Assembly (NCBI RefSeq): GCF_905163445.1
Contig: NC_053182.1
Coordinates: forward strand, 8,246,001-8,310,000
DNA length: 64,000 nucleotides
From: Pararge aegeria
Taxonomy: Eukaryota; Arthropoda; Insecta; Lepidoptera; Nymphalidae
Reading direction: 5' to 3'
A program made the translations under genes and the position numbers. Numbering within the stretch: the stretch's first letter is position 1; each line of letters begins with the position of its first letter. The notes below the pieces were generated by a model. That model did no database searches. It was given only the letters and a program-made list of their open reading frames with translations, and was not told the origin of the DNA. Positions 1 through 11,179 of this stretch are shown piece by piece.

Positions 1-1747
1 ATCCTCCCTCGATATTAACTGGTATCTACACAAATGGTCGACAACATTGCCTGTCATTACCATGTTTCTAGACGATTGCCGCTTAACAGCGGCTTCACAT
101 CACTTGTTTAATTTACCGCCAATCATAACAATAATATTGCCTTCCATTAAACTGCTTAGTGCGAGACAGTACATTGAAATAACACAGTTTATATTATAAT
201 AATATTAAACTTATAAAACGAAGGCTGCATTCGACTGCTGGTTAGTGGCTAGCTGGCTAGTAATCGACTGCTGGTTCCAGACATAAGTTAAACCGTTTTC
301 AGCCTGTATAAAAACGGTTACTAATGTCATGGCATTGTTCTGTAATCAGCTACCAGATTAGATAGAATATATGTTCGATGTTCTCGAAAAGTTTATGCCT
401 ATGCAATTTTTTAATTTACAAATGGTTGAACATGGTACGAGTTCGCAGATTCTTTGTTAGATGACGGAAAAGGAATTCATTAGGAAAGTGGTTATTTAAG
501 ATGGCCAACTCAAGATTTGTGCTGAACCTAAACCATATTATAACATTATAAAGTGAAGTGGTGAACGGAGATTTGATGACACCTTGAATATTTTACATTA
601 AAGTTATATAATTGCCCCATCATCTGACCTAAGTGAATGTAGCTAAGCTAAATTACTGGGTACGATAATTTTGTACGCATTTTGTCGTTCTGATGATTCA
701 CCCCTATCTATGAACAAAATAATACTTTAAATGTAGACAAAGGCGACCCAACAACTGGTAATAATAAGATAATAAACTCGAAAACACAATGTCAGCTTGT
801 CTCTAAACGTGACATATCAATGGGACAAACGTTCTGATAATGGGACATCCGTCTTTGGGAATGAGTAGGCGGCATATATTTTGTTCACTGCATTGTTTAA
901 TATAATTACAGTGGAGTTATAGATTCATTTATACATTTATCATTATTAAAATACGTTACTTATCCTCAGCATATTAACGTCCCATTTCTGGAATAGGCCT
1001 ACTAGATGCTAACTGTTACCAGGAGATTCACCAGATACCAGTGTGAACTATTTAATTATAGGTCATGCGGATACCATTCTCATAGACCTCCTGTACATAA
1101 ATAAGGAAAGTAAATTTTTCATTATCTTCTAAACAAGGCGACAAAAACATTCTGTAAAGAGCAAGATATATCTACATAAGAGCCTTTATAAAATTACTCG
1201 TTTCCAAGAATTAATTTGTTTTAGCCTTATAATGACGATTGAAATTGTCATTTTGACTTTAAATGTTTTATTGTTCCTTATTAAAATAGCTATATAACTC
1301 CGTCTTTTCTTTTTTAGATTAACCACTATTTTTGTAGTATACGTCTAGTATTTACATAAAATAATGATTCATTTGGTCACTGCACGGTACAGATTTTTTT
1401 TTTATGTAATCATAATACTTGGCACTGCCAAATAAAAACAATGCATTCAGAAAGGAAAATTCATTAAAATTCTGACTAACCACACCCAAATAGAACACGG
1501 TCATTCGGTCATGACTTTCTGTTATCATGAATTATTATTTATCATCGTTTATCATTAATGGTTTAGGTCATTTCGCTTATCTTAATAATAATGTCCATAC
1601 AAGCATTAAACTAATGTATTGGTTTATACTAAAACAAAATACGACTATAATTAACTGTTAAGTTCACATTCTTACTGAGGTATTGCCTGGTCCTTGCCCC
1701 TTTGTTATTATAGACAGGATTTTTTTATGGTTACTAAAGCGTAATTA
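1..1747. other. AT-rich non-coding stretch
   Basis: No open frame of exon quality, no tRNA-like promoter and no repeat family that I recognise on either strand. Base composition is strongly AT-biased with many short A/T runs. Confidence 0.6.
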
Positions 1748-1900
1748 GAGCGGTGATAGCCCAGTAGTTAGGACTTGGACTTTCTATCCGCAATGGGCCA
1801 GCGTTGGTGCACTACAGTCTAAACCCTCCTCATTGTGGGAGGACACCCGTGCCCTGTAATGGGCTAGTAATTGCATGATATGATGATGATGATGACGATC
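1748..1900 (+). mobile_element. SINE family A copy, internally deleted
   Basis: The tRNA-like head (agcggtgatagcccagtag) is followed directly by the distal body (gggccagcg... ctgtaatgggc) and a (gat)n tail. The middle section present in the copies at 3821 and 23588 is missing, so this is an internally deleted copy. The family looks like a Bm1-type lepidopteran tRNA-derived SINE; that name is from memory, while the shared sequence between copies is seen directly. Confidence 0.8.
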
Positions 1901-3820
1901 ACAGTTGCGTCAATGTAATAATACCGATTGGTGTTCACAACACATTATTCTCATGCTTCATGCTTTCGCCTTATCGCAAGATATCCTTTCGAAAGTAAAA
2001 TCGGTGTCTACTCAAAAAGTATGGCTCAATGTTGTATAAAAGGCACACCTTGTACCTTCTTATATTACTTATGGTTGCTTTAAGCGGAATCGTGACCTTA
2101 AAGTAAAACATGTCGCAAATAAAGGACGTATAGACAAAACGGTAAACTGGTACGCGAGGTAAAAAACCCAGTTCAACTCCTAATACAGGCGTAAGTACGT
2201 CCGCAGAGCTGGTAATGTATCGTGAGCGTTGCTTTTTAATAACGGACGTGTTGGATGATGTCATAACTCAAAACAGGCCACTTTTCCATCGCACAACTGG
2301 TTAATTGGTTAGAGTCTACCATTACCAGTCTTGTGTCTTGTATGAGCCAGTGTCGTGGTATTTGTTAATTGTCGCCAGTCTTTATTATCGGCCAGCACGA
2401 TAACGTCGCTGCTTTCTTTATTTGTATGTAGGTTCCGAACAATTAATGATTTTATGACGACATTCTCATTTTATAAATGCGCAAGTGTTTTTTTTTTCTT
2501 TGTCTGTCTTGCCTTTACGCCCTAAATATGCAATAAATCAACTTGATTTTTCAGGCAGATTAGGCAAAAGGAGTGTAGCATACCCTTTTAGGCTACCCTT
2601 TTTATTGGAGGACAACAAACTGTTTCAACGAGATTAGTAGAAAGCAGTAAATAACGCGGACTAAAATCACAAACAACAAACAACAAGCTAGTACCTAAAT
2701 TTATAAATTTATGGTTTTGATAGGTCTGCTTTAAATTAGTTCCATGAATGTTATAGGAAAATGTTTACAGGGAAACCATGGTGGAACCAAACGTGCTAGT
2801 TCAAATATTTCCAAAAAGTCCAAAGAAATCCAAAAATTCTATTCAATTAAGGCAAAATTCACTTGGCATACAAATTCAATTCGCTATCCCCTTATTATGC
2901 CTTCAAACAATATTATATCTAGGTAACTTTATTTTTGTCACAATCGGTGGTTTACCATTTATGGCTAAGCGTGAACAAGGTTCTCGCAAATAAACAATTT
3001 CGCAATAATCATCGTTAATTAAATGACGAATGCATATTTAAGTGTGTCCGCTTTAATTATACCTAGTACATCAGTTATACTGATAAAAACGTAGGTATTT
3101 GGGTGTTTATGCGATTTTTAGTATTCCATAGCATTAAAACTATAAGGACGTAGTTAAGTACCTACGCAAAGAATTACCTGAAACATATTTTGTCAACAGA
3201 TCATAAATGATCATCTCCCTTTTAACTTTTATACTTCTGGACTAATTTAAGTTTATTCTTGGCTTACAGCTACCGGTAAACGTTTACGCCATTCTGCACA
3301 GTTCGGTACTTGGAAGTTATCCAGAAAATGTGTAGGTACCTCCCTAACTCATAAAAAAGTAGAATAGTAAACATGTGGGTATAATTTGGTAACTACATTT
3401 TCCGTCTCATTCATTAACAAACTAAAAATAAGATTTCGCTGGCCTTCTAAAAACATCTGATACTCACAAACAACCAAAATTATTTACAAAATTATTTATT
3501 TACGCAAAACATAAAAATTTAGATGAGGTATACCTTGCATCGCGTAAAAAGAGCACTTATGGTATTATTGGCAATTAGGCGATTTCAACAGTAACAGAAT
3601 GCGACACGCAAAATTGTTTGATATTATACATAGTACGCTAAACAAAATGTTTTACCTAATAACGAACCGGTGGGTTATCACACAGTCAACCTAATGGACA
3701 GTGCATACAGTTACTAACTAAACTAAGACTTTATTTAAACTTAGATTTTCGTGGTTCCAAATCCCATAATATTATCGTGGTATGTAACGATTGAACTTTT
3801 TATGAAATAAATACTATTGA
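1901..3820. other. AT-rich non-coding stretch
   Basis: The open frames here (for example 1971-2264 minus and 2744-2993 plus) have random composition, no splice context and no family resemblance. I see nothing functional. Confidence 0.55.
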
Positions 3821-4121
3821 AGCGGTGATAGCCCCTTGGGTAGGAGCTCGACTACACTTTCGGGGGAGCCGAGTTCGAATCCCAGCACGCACCTGCAACT
3901 TTTCTAAGTTATGTTCGTTTTAATCACGTGCTTAAACGACGAAGGAAAACATCGTGAGGAAACATGCACGCCTGAGAGTTCTACATAATGTTCTCAAAGG
4001 TGTGTGGAGTCCACCAATAAGCACTGGGCCAGCGTGGTAGACTACGGCCTTAACCCCTTCTCATTGTGAGAAGAGGCCCGTGCTCTGTAGTGGGCCGGTA
4101 ATGGGTTGATATGACGATGAC
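3821..4121 (+). mobile_element. SINE family A copy, near full length
   Basis: A tRNA-like head with an A-box-like start (agcggtgatagcc) and a B-box-like gagttcgaatcccagc, then the family body including ggtgtgtggagtccaccaat, gggccagcgtgg and ctgtagtgggcc, ending in gat-rich sequence. Other copies in the window lie at 1748, 10371 (minus), 23588, 34741 and 43497. Confidence 0.88.
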
Positions 4122-4289
4122 ATACTATAAATTAGTTAACTACCGACATACAGATGGTAATTATAATGTTCAGCCTATTCATGTTCTATAGCTAAGCACC
4201 CAACCTTCTGCCCAATAGAAGAATAGTGTTAAGTGCCAACGCGATGATCAAATGCGACTTGGCATATTTTAACAATTATAACCATAGGT

Positions 4290-4408
4290 TACTGATATAT
4301 ATTCAGGACCGACGGCTTAACGTGCTCTCTAAATATGTGAAGGTTGAGAGCGCCAGTTTCCTCACTCCGGGCTGGTACAGAGACATTCTTGAAAGAATGA
4401 TCGCGTAA
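4290..4408 (+). repeat. Possible old LINE-derived fragment
   Basis: The segment around gaccgacggcttaacgtgctctc resembles a block repeated in many lepidopteran genomes, and a shorter relative occurs at 14400-14440 (ggcagcttaacgtgctctcc). The 60-aa open frame over it is probably incidental. The assignment is weak. Confidence 0.35.
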
Positions 4409-4687
4409 TATTATTACCCTTGTAACACAAGTCGTCCTTTAGTGAACTTTTTCGGTGTCACCGCGTATAGGTACCTAGTTACTCTAAAACAGTAGGTATC
4501 TATTCGCCAACTTCGACCTACAGTCGTTTTTAACAGGTAGTTTTTAACTAATTAATAATTAAATAAGCTACTTCCTTATTTAGTAAATGCTTAGGTGTAT
4601 CATCCTAGGCCTCAGGATTCAGGTTTGTATCACTACTATCCAATCTGTCTGTATGTCCTTTCGTTGAACTGTGCAAACTGTGTCTTT

Positions 4688-4895
4688 TTTATTCCACTAC
4701 AAGGAAGCCCTGACTGCAATGTCACATGGTGGTAAGTGAAGATCAGTAAAGATGGTAGCAGGCTAGCCTGTTAGGGAGTGTGGCAGTTATATTTAACCTA
4801 TAATCGGTTTCTACACAACATTGTACCGGAACGCTAAATCGCTTAGCGGCACGTCTTTGTCAGTTGGCTAGCCCTAGCAGGCTAAAATGTCAAAA
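4688..4895 (-). mobile_element. SINE family D copy, 5' truncated
   Basis: It matches, in reverse orientation, the body of the tRNA-headed SINE at 49917-50195: the blocks ctacaaggaagccctgactg, tggtaagtga, ctagcctgttag and accggaacgctaaatcgctt are shared with the copies at 5362 and 20830. The tRNA-like head is missing. Confidence 0.75.
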
Positions 4896-5361
4896 TGCTC
4901 AGTAATATTCTATTACTCTAGCAGTAATAACATATCACTGAGCAAGGGTAAATGACTGCGATAGTATATTTTACCTACTTGGCACAGAGTTCGTTGAACT
5001 GTACCGTTTGTCTAAAGTAATTAATAATTCATTCTGCAATAGCAAATGTTACAGTGCAACTTGCGATCGTTAACCGTGTTACACTAATTAATTAAATTAT
5101 AATTTTATTTTAATTATTTTTTATTCAAGATTAAAATAAAACGGAGTATCAATTGCAAATTAATTATTTATCAAGTTCAATAACCTCAACATCCCAAATT
5201 AATAAACATAACATAGGTGTATTGATAAATAATAAAACTCCATAGTTTTAGAGCACCTTCGTAATTTTACCTATCTAGTAGTAGTATTCTATAATCTATA
5301 AAATTTATTTACGGGAGTTGGCACAAAAAGTATATGATCAAGCCACCCTCACCAATTTTTG

Positions 5362-5640
5362 TATTACGATGACTGCAATCTTACTTGATGAATGCAGCCT
5401 AAGATGGTAGCATCTTTTTAGGGGTACTTATGGCTTATTAGGAGCATTAGTTTTGATAAACCCGTACCATTGATCGGTTTCCACGCAGCATCGTATCGGG
5501 ATGCTTAATCGCTTCGCGGCACCTCTTTGCCGGTAGGACGATAACGAGCAATGTCCGAAGTCTTCCACCAGTCCAGACCAGAAAAATACAAATATTACCA
5601 ACCAAATTTTCCTCGCCAGACATCGGAATCGAGACCTCCC
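5362..5640 (-). mobile_element. SINE family D copy
   Basis: A diverged minus-strand copy sharing cggtttccacgcagcatcgt, gcttaatcgcttcgcggcac, gccggtaggacgataac and ccgaagtcttccaccagtcc with the other family members. The overlapping open frames on both strands (5447-5773) are SINE sequence and not genes. Confidence 0.72.
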
Positions 5641-6104
5641 TCTTATAAGACCACAGCGCTCGACACTGCGTCAGAGAGGTCGTTTTGGAACAGAAAAGAT
5701 GTAACGACACCACTAATATCGAAGCATCAAAAACCACACTGCTATTTGAAGGCAACGTCTTAGGAATTTCCAAATTTAAACTTCACGACATTGCATTCCA
5801 AATCTAAACTTTACTTGATAGTCCTTTATAAATACCGTGTACAGGTCAAGTTACGAGAAAATACCTTAATGAGTCAGTGGAAACATTAAATCTACTTAAT
5901 TATTTATTCTATGTCATTCGTCACATTTACGATACCTACGTGCGCGAAGGTCCCTTCCTTAGTTAGAGAAGGTCGGTTCCGCTTAGCGTCCTCATTAGCC
6001 AACGAAAGTGAGTCACTAAGTTGGTACTATCGTACTAATTACTTTTTGTTTACATTCCTCCTTCATTACTACTCAGATGTTTTTCCAATCGTTACCTTAC
6101 TTAA

Positions 6105-6476
6105 GCGAAGGTTCACACTAAGGCGTTTTACCTGCGTCCGCGTTTGTTTTCTTTGCGTCCTCAGATTACTAACCGAGACATCTTCAGCTCATCCGCAACG
6201 CTGAACAACTCGACAACTCAACAACAAACTCCTTTGCGGAAGCGTAAACATCGCGTAGCTGTTATCACACAATCATAATAGGTTTTGTAGTCCTAGAAGT
6301 CTGACAACAAGATCTAATATTGTAGTGTGTTGTGCACACGTACTATAAACGATGTGTGCTTTACGCGTTTGAGCGACTTGCCCAGACGGACGCATATTGT
6401 GATCGCTCGTACGCAGCACGTCAATTTATACGCCACTGCGGACGCAGATGTACGCCTTAGATTGAACTGGCCTAGC
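6105..6476. mobile_element. MITE with inverted ends and TTAA flanks
   Basis: Inverted repeats: the left arm starts near 6101 and contains ctaaggcgttttacctgcgt and ccgcg; the right arm (6436-6480), read on the other strand, contains ctaaggcgtacatctgcgtc and cgcag. Similarity extends outward to TTAAGC at both borders (6101-6106 and 6475-6480), so TTAA could be the target duplication, as in piggyBac-like elements. It is about 370 bp long with no coding capacity. The superfamily is an inference. Confidence 0.6.
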
Positions 6477-6786
6477 TTAAAGGTTTTCAAGATACCTATT
6501 CACCAGGAACAGTTTGTTTTATTGACCAGTATAGGCACTAAGCACGACTAGTGAACAAATAAGGTCAGCTTAGAAGATTAGCTAGTCGTAGCTAGTCATT
6601 TCCGTTTTCTTTATCCGCTCCAATATAGGTCTCTAGGATAGAGACTATTTTGAAATAAAGATAGAAGAATAACTTTTATACAACAAATCATTGATAAACA
6701 ATCCTATAGCATAAAATAAAGTAGAGAGAGAGAGGCAAGGAGCGGCAAAATCCAAAAAAGTTGCTCAACCAATCCACATCGTTATC

Positions 6787-6962
6787 ATTAGGTGCCATCT
6801 TCATAATGAAGTTCAGAGGTCAGCAGGTGGAAAATAGAACGATGATGAGCCATCTCCTTCAATTCCGAATAGGTATGTCCGATCCACTTTTTTATGTCCA
6901 AGAAACACTTCTTCCTCGGACTCCCAGGTGCACTTTTCCCGGTAATTGTCACTCCAAAGAAC
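6787..6962 (-). mobile_element. RTE-like LINE tail, C-terminal reverse-transcriptase fragment
   Basis: The minus-strand translation reads like the last residues of lepidopteran endonuclease/reverse-transcriptase LINE proteins (RKKCFLDIKKWIGHTYSEL, then LTSELHYEDGT and a stop). Only this terminal fragment can be recognised. A frame of 67 codons runs through it but it is not a host gene. Confidence 0.5.
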
Positions 6963-7009
6963 AACCTTGAAAACTCGAACAGAGAAACCAATCCATGGAA
7001 GATAATTTA

Positions 7010-7960
7010 TTGTTTTATTTATTCATTTTTATGATTTTGTATGAATTAAGGTAAATATAAGAAACGTGATAAAAGTTTTTCTTTCTTTTAATTAGGTTGC
7101 AATTAAAACATCGGCATAGGCATAACACTTAATTATTTAGAGACTTAAATTAAAACCAAATAACGATTTTATTATATAGCGGTTGCAACATTTACGCGTT
7201 TATTTTGCAATGAAAGCAGTTTATTGAAAAAGTTTGTGATTAAAGTGATCCTCTACTATTTATTTGTCAATTTAAATTTGACCAATCCTCAAATTTTACT
7301 CTTAGTAGTTTTTTTACGAATATAGGTATACTACGTGGCACTGTTTCAAACGGTTTTCTATCATTATGCGTACTAATTTAACGATGTTATTATATAGTTA
7401 CTTCTTACCGAACTAAGTACTTTTTTGTCGTGGTGGAAAAGCTTAATGGCTACTCCTGTTCCTTGGCAAGGACGAAGGTTATGTGGGACTCGGGGTATAC
7501 CCGAACGAGATACCAACACGACATATCCGTCTTGTTGGATTTACTATAGGCCATCGGGGAACACGTTGTATATTTCGAGGATGAATCTACGTTAGTACCA
7601 ACGTGTGTACCTAAAATATTGCAACGTGTGCAATAAGCAAGTCGTAAAAATAAAGCTACTAATAAATTCATCTAATGCGAAATTTTGAGAGCGTAAAGAT
7701 CGTACGGTTTAGCTTGCATAGTTTTATCTAGATCTCGGTAGCTGACGCAAAAATTATCCGAAGCAGAGCAATTTAGCAGGCCAGCTAAGGTATTCTGGTG
7801 TTCATTACTGAGATAAGACTGAATAAGTAAGTAGGTATATCAAATTACAAATAGCAACGAAGTCTTCTAATGTGGTGCTACCTCCCAGTGCCAGGCCAAA
7901 ATGTGATTCTTTTTTTTATACATAAGCGTTTCCACGCGACTTCGTCCGTTTACAACCTCT
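7010..7960. other. Non-coding stretch without clear features
   Basis: AT-rich to 7430, then a more balanced segment (7440-7680) with a 73-codon minus-strand frame of no recognisable family. It may be an old repeat, but I cannot place it. Confidence 0.45.
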
Positions 7961-8430
7961 AAAAGGTAAATCTCTCTACGTCGTGTTCCTCATTGCTGAG
8001 GGTCGTGACCCCTTCCATACAACCTTTCGGACGATTTTGTGCCATTTGACTCGGCTTTTAGCAACATGTAAAGCAATATGCACTTTGGTCAAGAGCAGTG
8101 CAGATATGATCCGACCAACGAATCGGTCTACGTCCTTGAGGTCTCTTTCCTTCCACTTTGCCAGTGACCACTATCTTTTCAAAATTCACTCCATCTTCTC
8201 AGGCAATGTGACTGAAGTACTCGAGCATCCTATGGAGACAGGTGGTTGATAGCCTTCTAGTCATTTTAAGCTGTCTCAATATCAATGCGTTGGTCCTGTG
8301 TGCCGTCCACGGGATTCGTAGCTTTCTCCTCCAGCACCACATCTTGAAAGCGTCTATATGTTGTCTATCAGCTGCTTTAATGGTCCAATGGTCACAGCTG
8401 CATACGTAAATATAGGAAAAATAAGTACGC
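7960..8430 (-). mobile_element. RTE-type LINE fragment, reverse transcriptase C-terminus
   Basis: The minus strand encodes a segment with the pattern of lepidopteran RTE LINE polyproteins: CDHWTIKAADRQHIDAFKMW, then WCWRRKLRIPWTAHRTNAL, LSTTCLHRMLEYFSHIA, a stop, and further on GKVEGKRPQGRRPIRWSDHI. Stops and frame slips show the copy is dead. It is 5' truncated, as is usual for LINEs. Family assignment rests on remembered protein patterns. Confidence 0.75.
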
Positions 8431-8439
8431 GGACAAGAC

Positions 8440-9830
8440 GGTAAAAGGTAAATAGATCCGTTACAAACTTTTGGCGTTTCTACGAACCACCGTGTCGCAT
8501 TGCTTGAGTTCCAAGGGCCGTAGCGTGCTGTTAAATATGACCTCAAAATCAAAATTTCGGCTATCAAATGCAAAATGAATTTCCAAATACCACGGGTATT
8601 TCCAGAACACAACAAACAAAAAACTATCTTTTCAGCTTAATTATTATTACAGTAGAGTATATAGATAGATTTATAGAAAGAATATTTATATAAATTATGG
8701 CAGTCCTATAGACAGACAGATACTTCTGTGTCAATGAGGGTTCCGTTTGTTTATCGCAAGGAAGTACCTAGCCACGTTTTTTCTAAGACCGATGACTAGT
8801 TGTTTCTGTACAAAGGAAATACGAACCCACACATAAAGAAAAATTAGCAAAACAATTTGATATATATTAAATATACAATCTAGATCCAGAGCAACCATTT
8901 AAGTAATTAAACTGGTGTTAAGGAACGTTAAGTTCGCATTTTACAAGCGCACAATTAAGTTAATGTTTCCAATAGTTGGTTTACAAAGGAACTTACGGGG
9001 TATTGTTCCGAACAGTTTCGGATTATTATTGCTACCAAATATTGACAATAAATAGAAAGTTTGTCACACATAATGATAAATAAAAACCTGAAGCAAATCA
9101 AAAACAAATTGAAACGTTATTACATTCAGGGTACGTGCAAAAACTACTAGGCGGAAGTTCATCCAGACCATTCCTACAAATTCCATTAATTATCACTATA
9201 GAAATATTTCTTTTGTTTTTTTTTTCCTTACATTATACATTAATTAATACATAATAATCAATATATATTTGTGCAACCCTCTCAAGCGCATAAATCTTCC
9301 ATAATGAAGATTAGCGTAATGTAATTGAGATCTAAACAACCATGTATTTTTTATTTATAATAAACAGATTTAAATTTAATTTAAATTTATTTTTATAAAA
9401 ATTTTATTAATAGCTAGTAGAGAGTAAAATTTCATTACTCCGATCCAAGCTTTTGCCAAGAATGAGACAAATAATATATGTATAACTGGATATTAAGGGT
9501 AACATTCACGTGCGATTCGTCGCTGCGAGCGCCAGTAGCTCGTGCAAGTAGCTTTTAACTACATTGTAATTGATTTCACAGTGTAAACTAGCTCTCTTGC
9601 GGAAATATCTATTTGTACAACAAGTTTTGATTGTAAGTACCTATAAGTATGATCGAATAGCAGAAAAACGTTGCAGAAATTACGAGGATTTATAGAAGTA
9701 TATAAAGAAACTCGTGCAAATCTTACGCGAGTATACTTGCAGATGGAAACGCGCAATATTGTGTGAAATCTATGTCGCGATCTCCGAAATCCCCTTCGAT
9801 TAACTATATGTCTGTCGCGTGGTGAATTCA
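8440..9830. other. AT-rich non-coding stretch
   Basis: No gene. The part at 9500-9780 is more GC-balanced (acgtgcgattcgtcgctgcg) and could be an unidentified repeat; I see no inverted ends or splice signals around it. Confidence 0.45.
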
Positions 9831-9834
9831 GATT

Positions 9835-9945
9835 AGAATACAGCTGCCACCATCCCTCCTTTTCTAGGCATACCTACCCTCCTATCGGGAGAGGCCACTA
9901 GTTCAGCAGTGGACTCTTGTAGGCTTTTTATATTGATGATGATAA
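9835..9945 (+). mobile_element. LINE 3' tail
   Basis: It contains gaggccactagttcagcagt, tggactcttgtaggc and a terminal gatgatgat run, the usual 3' end of lepidopteran RTE-type LINEs (cagcagtgga... taggct...(gat)n). Only the tail is present. Confidence 0.6.
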
Positions 9946-10370
9946 ATGGTATATGGGAATACACGTGCAAGAAGCAAACACATGGGAATACGCGTCCGTC
10001 GTAAGAAACAGATCAACCCGTTCATGGAAGCCTTTATAGTTGACTACATATTTTATAACATAAACATGGGCCGGTCGATAAGAGGTCACACGATGAGGTG
10101 GCCACGTCAAGCGCCGGCGGCTGTGTTATTTATTATTTACTAGCTGCAAGTATATGTACGTACAGGTGGCCAGACGGTATTTAATTTTTTAATCTATTTT
10201 AAGTTTTAACTCTTTACGGACTCGTTATTAATCACACATCCTCAGTTTAAAAATTAGGCTCAGGTTAAAATAACGGGCCCTTCTTACATAGTAAAAAGAT
10301 ATTTGAGGCTTCGATCTTTCACGCTTCACCAATATGTAGTTGGCGACATCGACGAAATTGGTAGATCATA

Positions 10371-10637
10371 ATAATCATTATCAATCCATCAACGGCCTGG
10401 CAGGGCACGACTCTCCTCTCATAATGAGATGGGTTAATAGACCGTAGTTCACTACGCTGACCAAGTACGGATTAGTAGACTTCCGACGCCTTGAGGACAT
10501 TATGAAAAACTCGCAGGTTCCCTCTCGACGTTTTCCTTTTATTGCTTAAAAGACACATAACTCCGAAAAGATAGAAATGCATGGTTATGGTCCCCCCGAA
10601 AAGATGGCCGGAGTTCTCACCACTAGGGTATCAACGC
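10371..10637 (-). mobile_element. SINE family A copy, minus strand
   Basis: The reverse complement contains the family blocks for the ggccagcgtgg-like, ctcattatgagaggag and gtgccctg motifs and ends with (gat)n-like sequence at the low-coordinate end. It is diverged, and the tRNA-like head near 10630 is degraded. Confidence 0.72.
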
Positions 10638-10725
10638 CCACCGATGTATTAGTGTTGGCGACACCGTTTCAATAGTAGTAGGTAGGTATTATATATTAAA
10701 TACTAAAGGCAGTAATGCAAGTACA

Positions 10726-10755
10726 AAACTTGTCATAGATTACTATGACAAGTTT
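10726..10755. repeat. Short perfect inverted repeat
   Basis: Two 12-bp arms (aaacttgtcata / tatgacaagttt) around a 6-nt loop at 10738-10743. Possible cruciform or chance; much shorter than the palindromes at 16.8, 28.0 and 48.5 kb. Confidence 0.8.
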
Positions 10756-11079
10756 GTTTAACATACAGGTTTCCGTGCTCTCCGGGAGAAGGGTATGGAC
10801 CACCAATGTCAACTCTTTCTTCTTCACTTAAAAAGCCTAATAGCTACTAACCTAACCTAGCAATTATACGCCCCACCGAAGAATTGAAAAAAGGAACTCG
10901 TGATCTGTAGTCGAATACACCACTGAACCAACGAGGCAGTAGAAACGCATAATTAGCAAATTTAAATAAGGAGAAAGTTCAGTTTTATTTAAACCACATA
11001 TCGTTTCCACAATAGCCGTAAAAGGTTATGAATAGTAAAGTAAAAATTAATTATTAAACACTTAGTCGTAAAAAGTCTG

Positions 11080-11175
11080 CTGATGCCATCTTCCATCGAG
11101 AACCATCTTATTACATCATAACTTACCACTAGGTGAGATTGCCACCAAGAGCTAACTTATAGTGAAAATAAAAAA
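11080..11175 (+). mobile_element. SINE family D fragment (3' end)
   Basis: It matches the distal end of the 49917 copy: cttaccactaggtgagattg and agctaacttatagtg. It is a short remnant. Confidence 0.5.
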
Positions 11176-11179
11176 CATA

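Noticed and set aside
8199..8615. 138-codon minus-strand open frame
   Set aside because: Its C-terminal half is the RTE LINE reverse-transcriptase tail and the rest is unrelated sequence; it is a transposon remnant.
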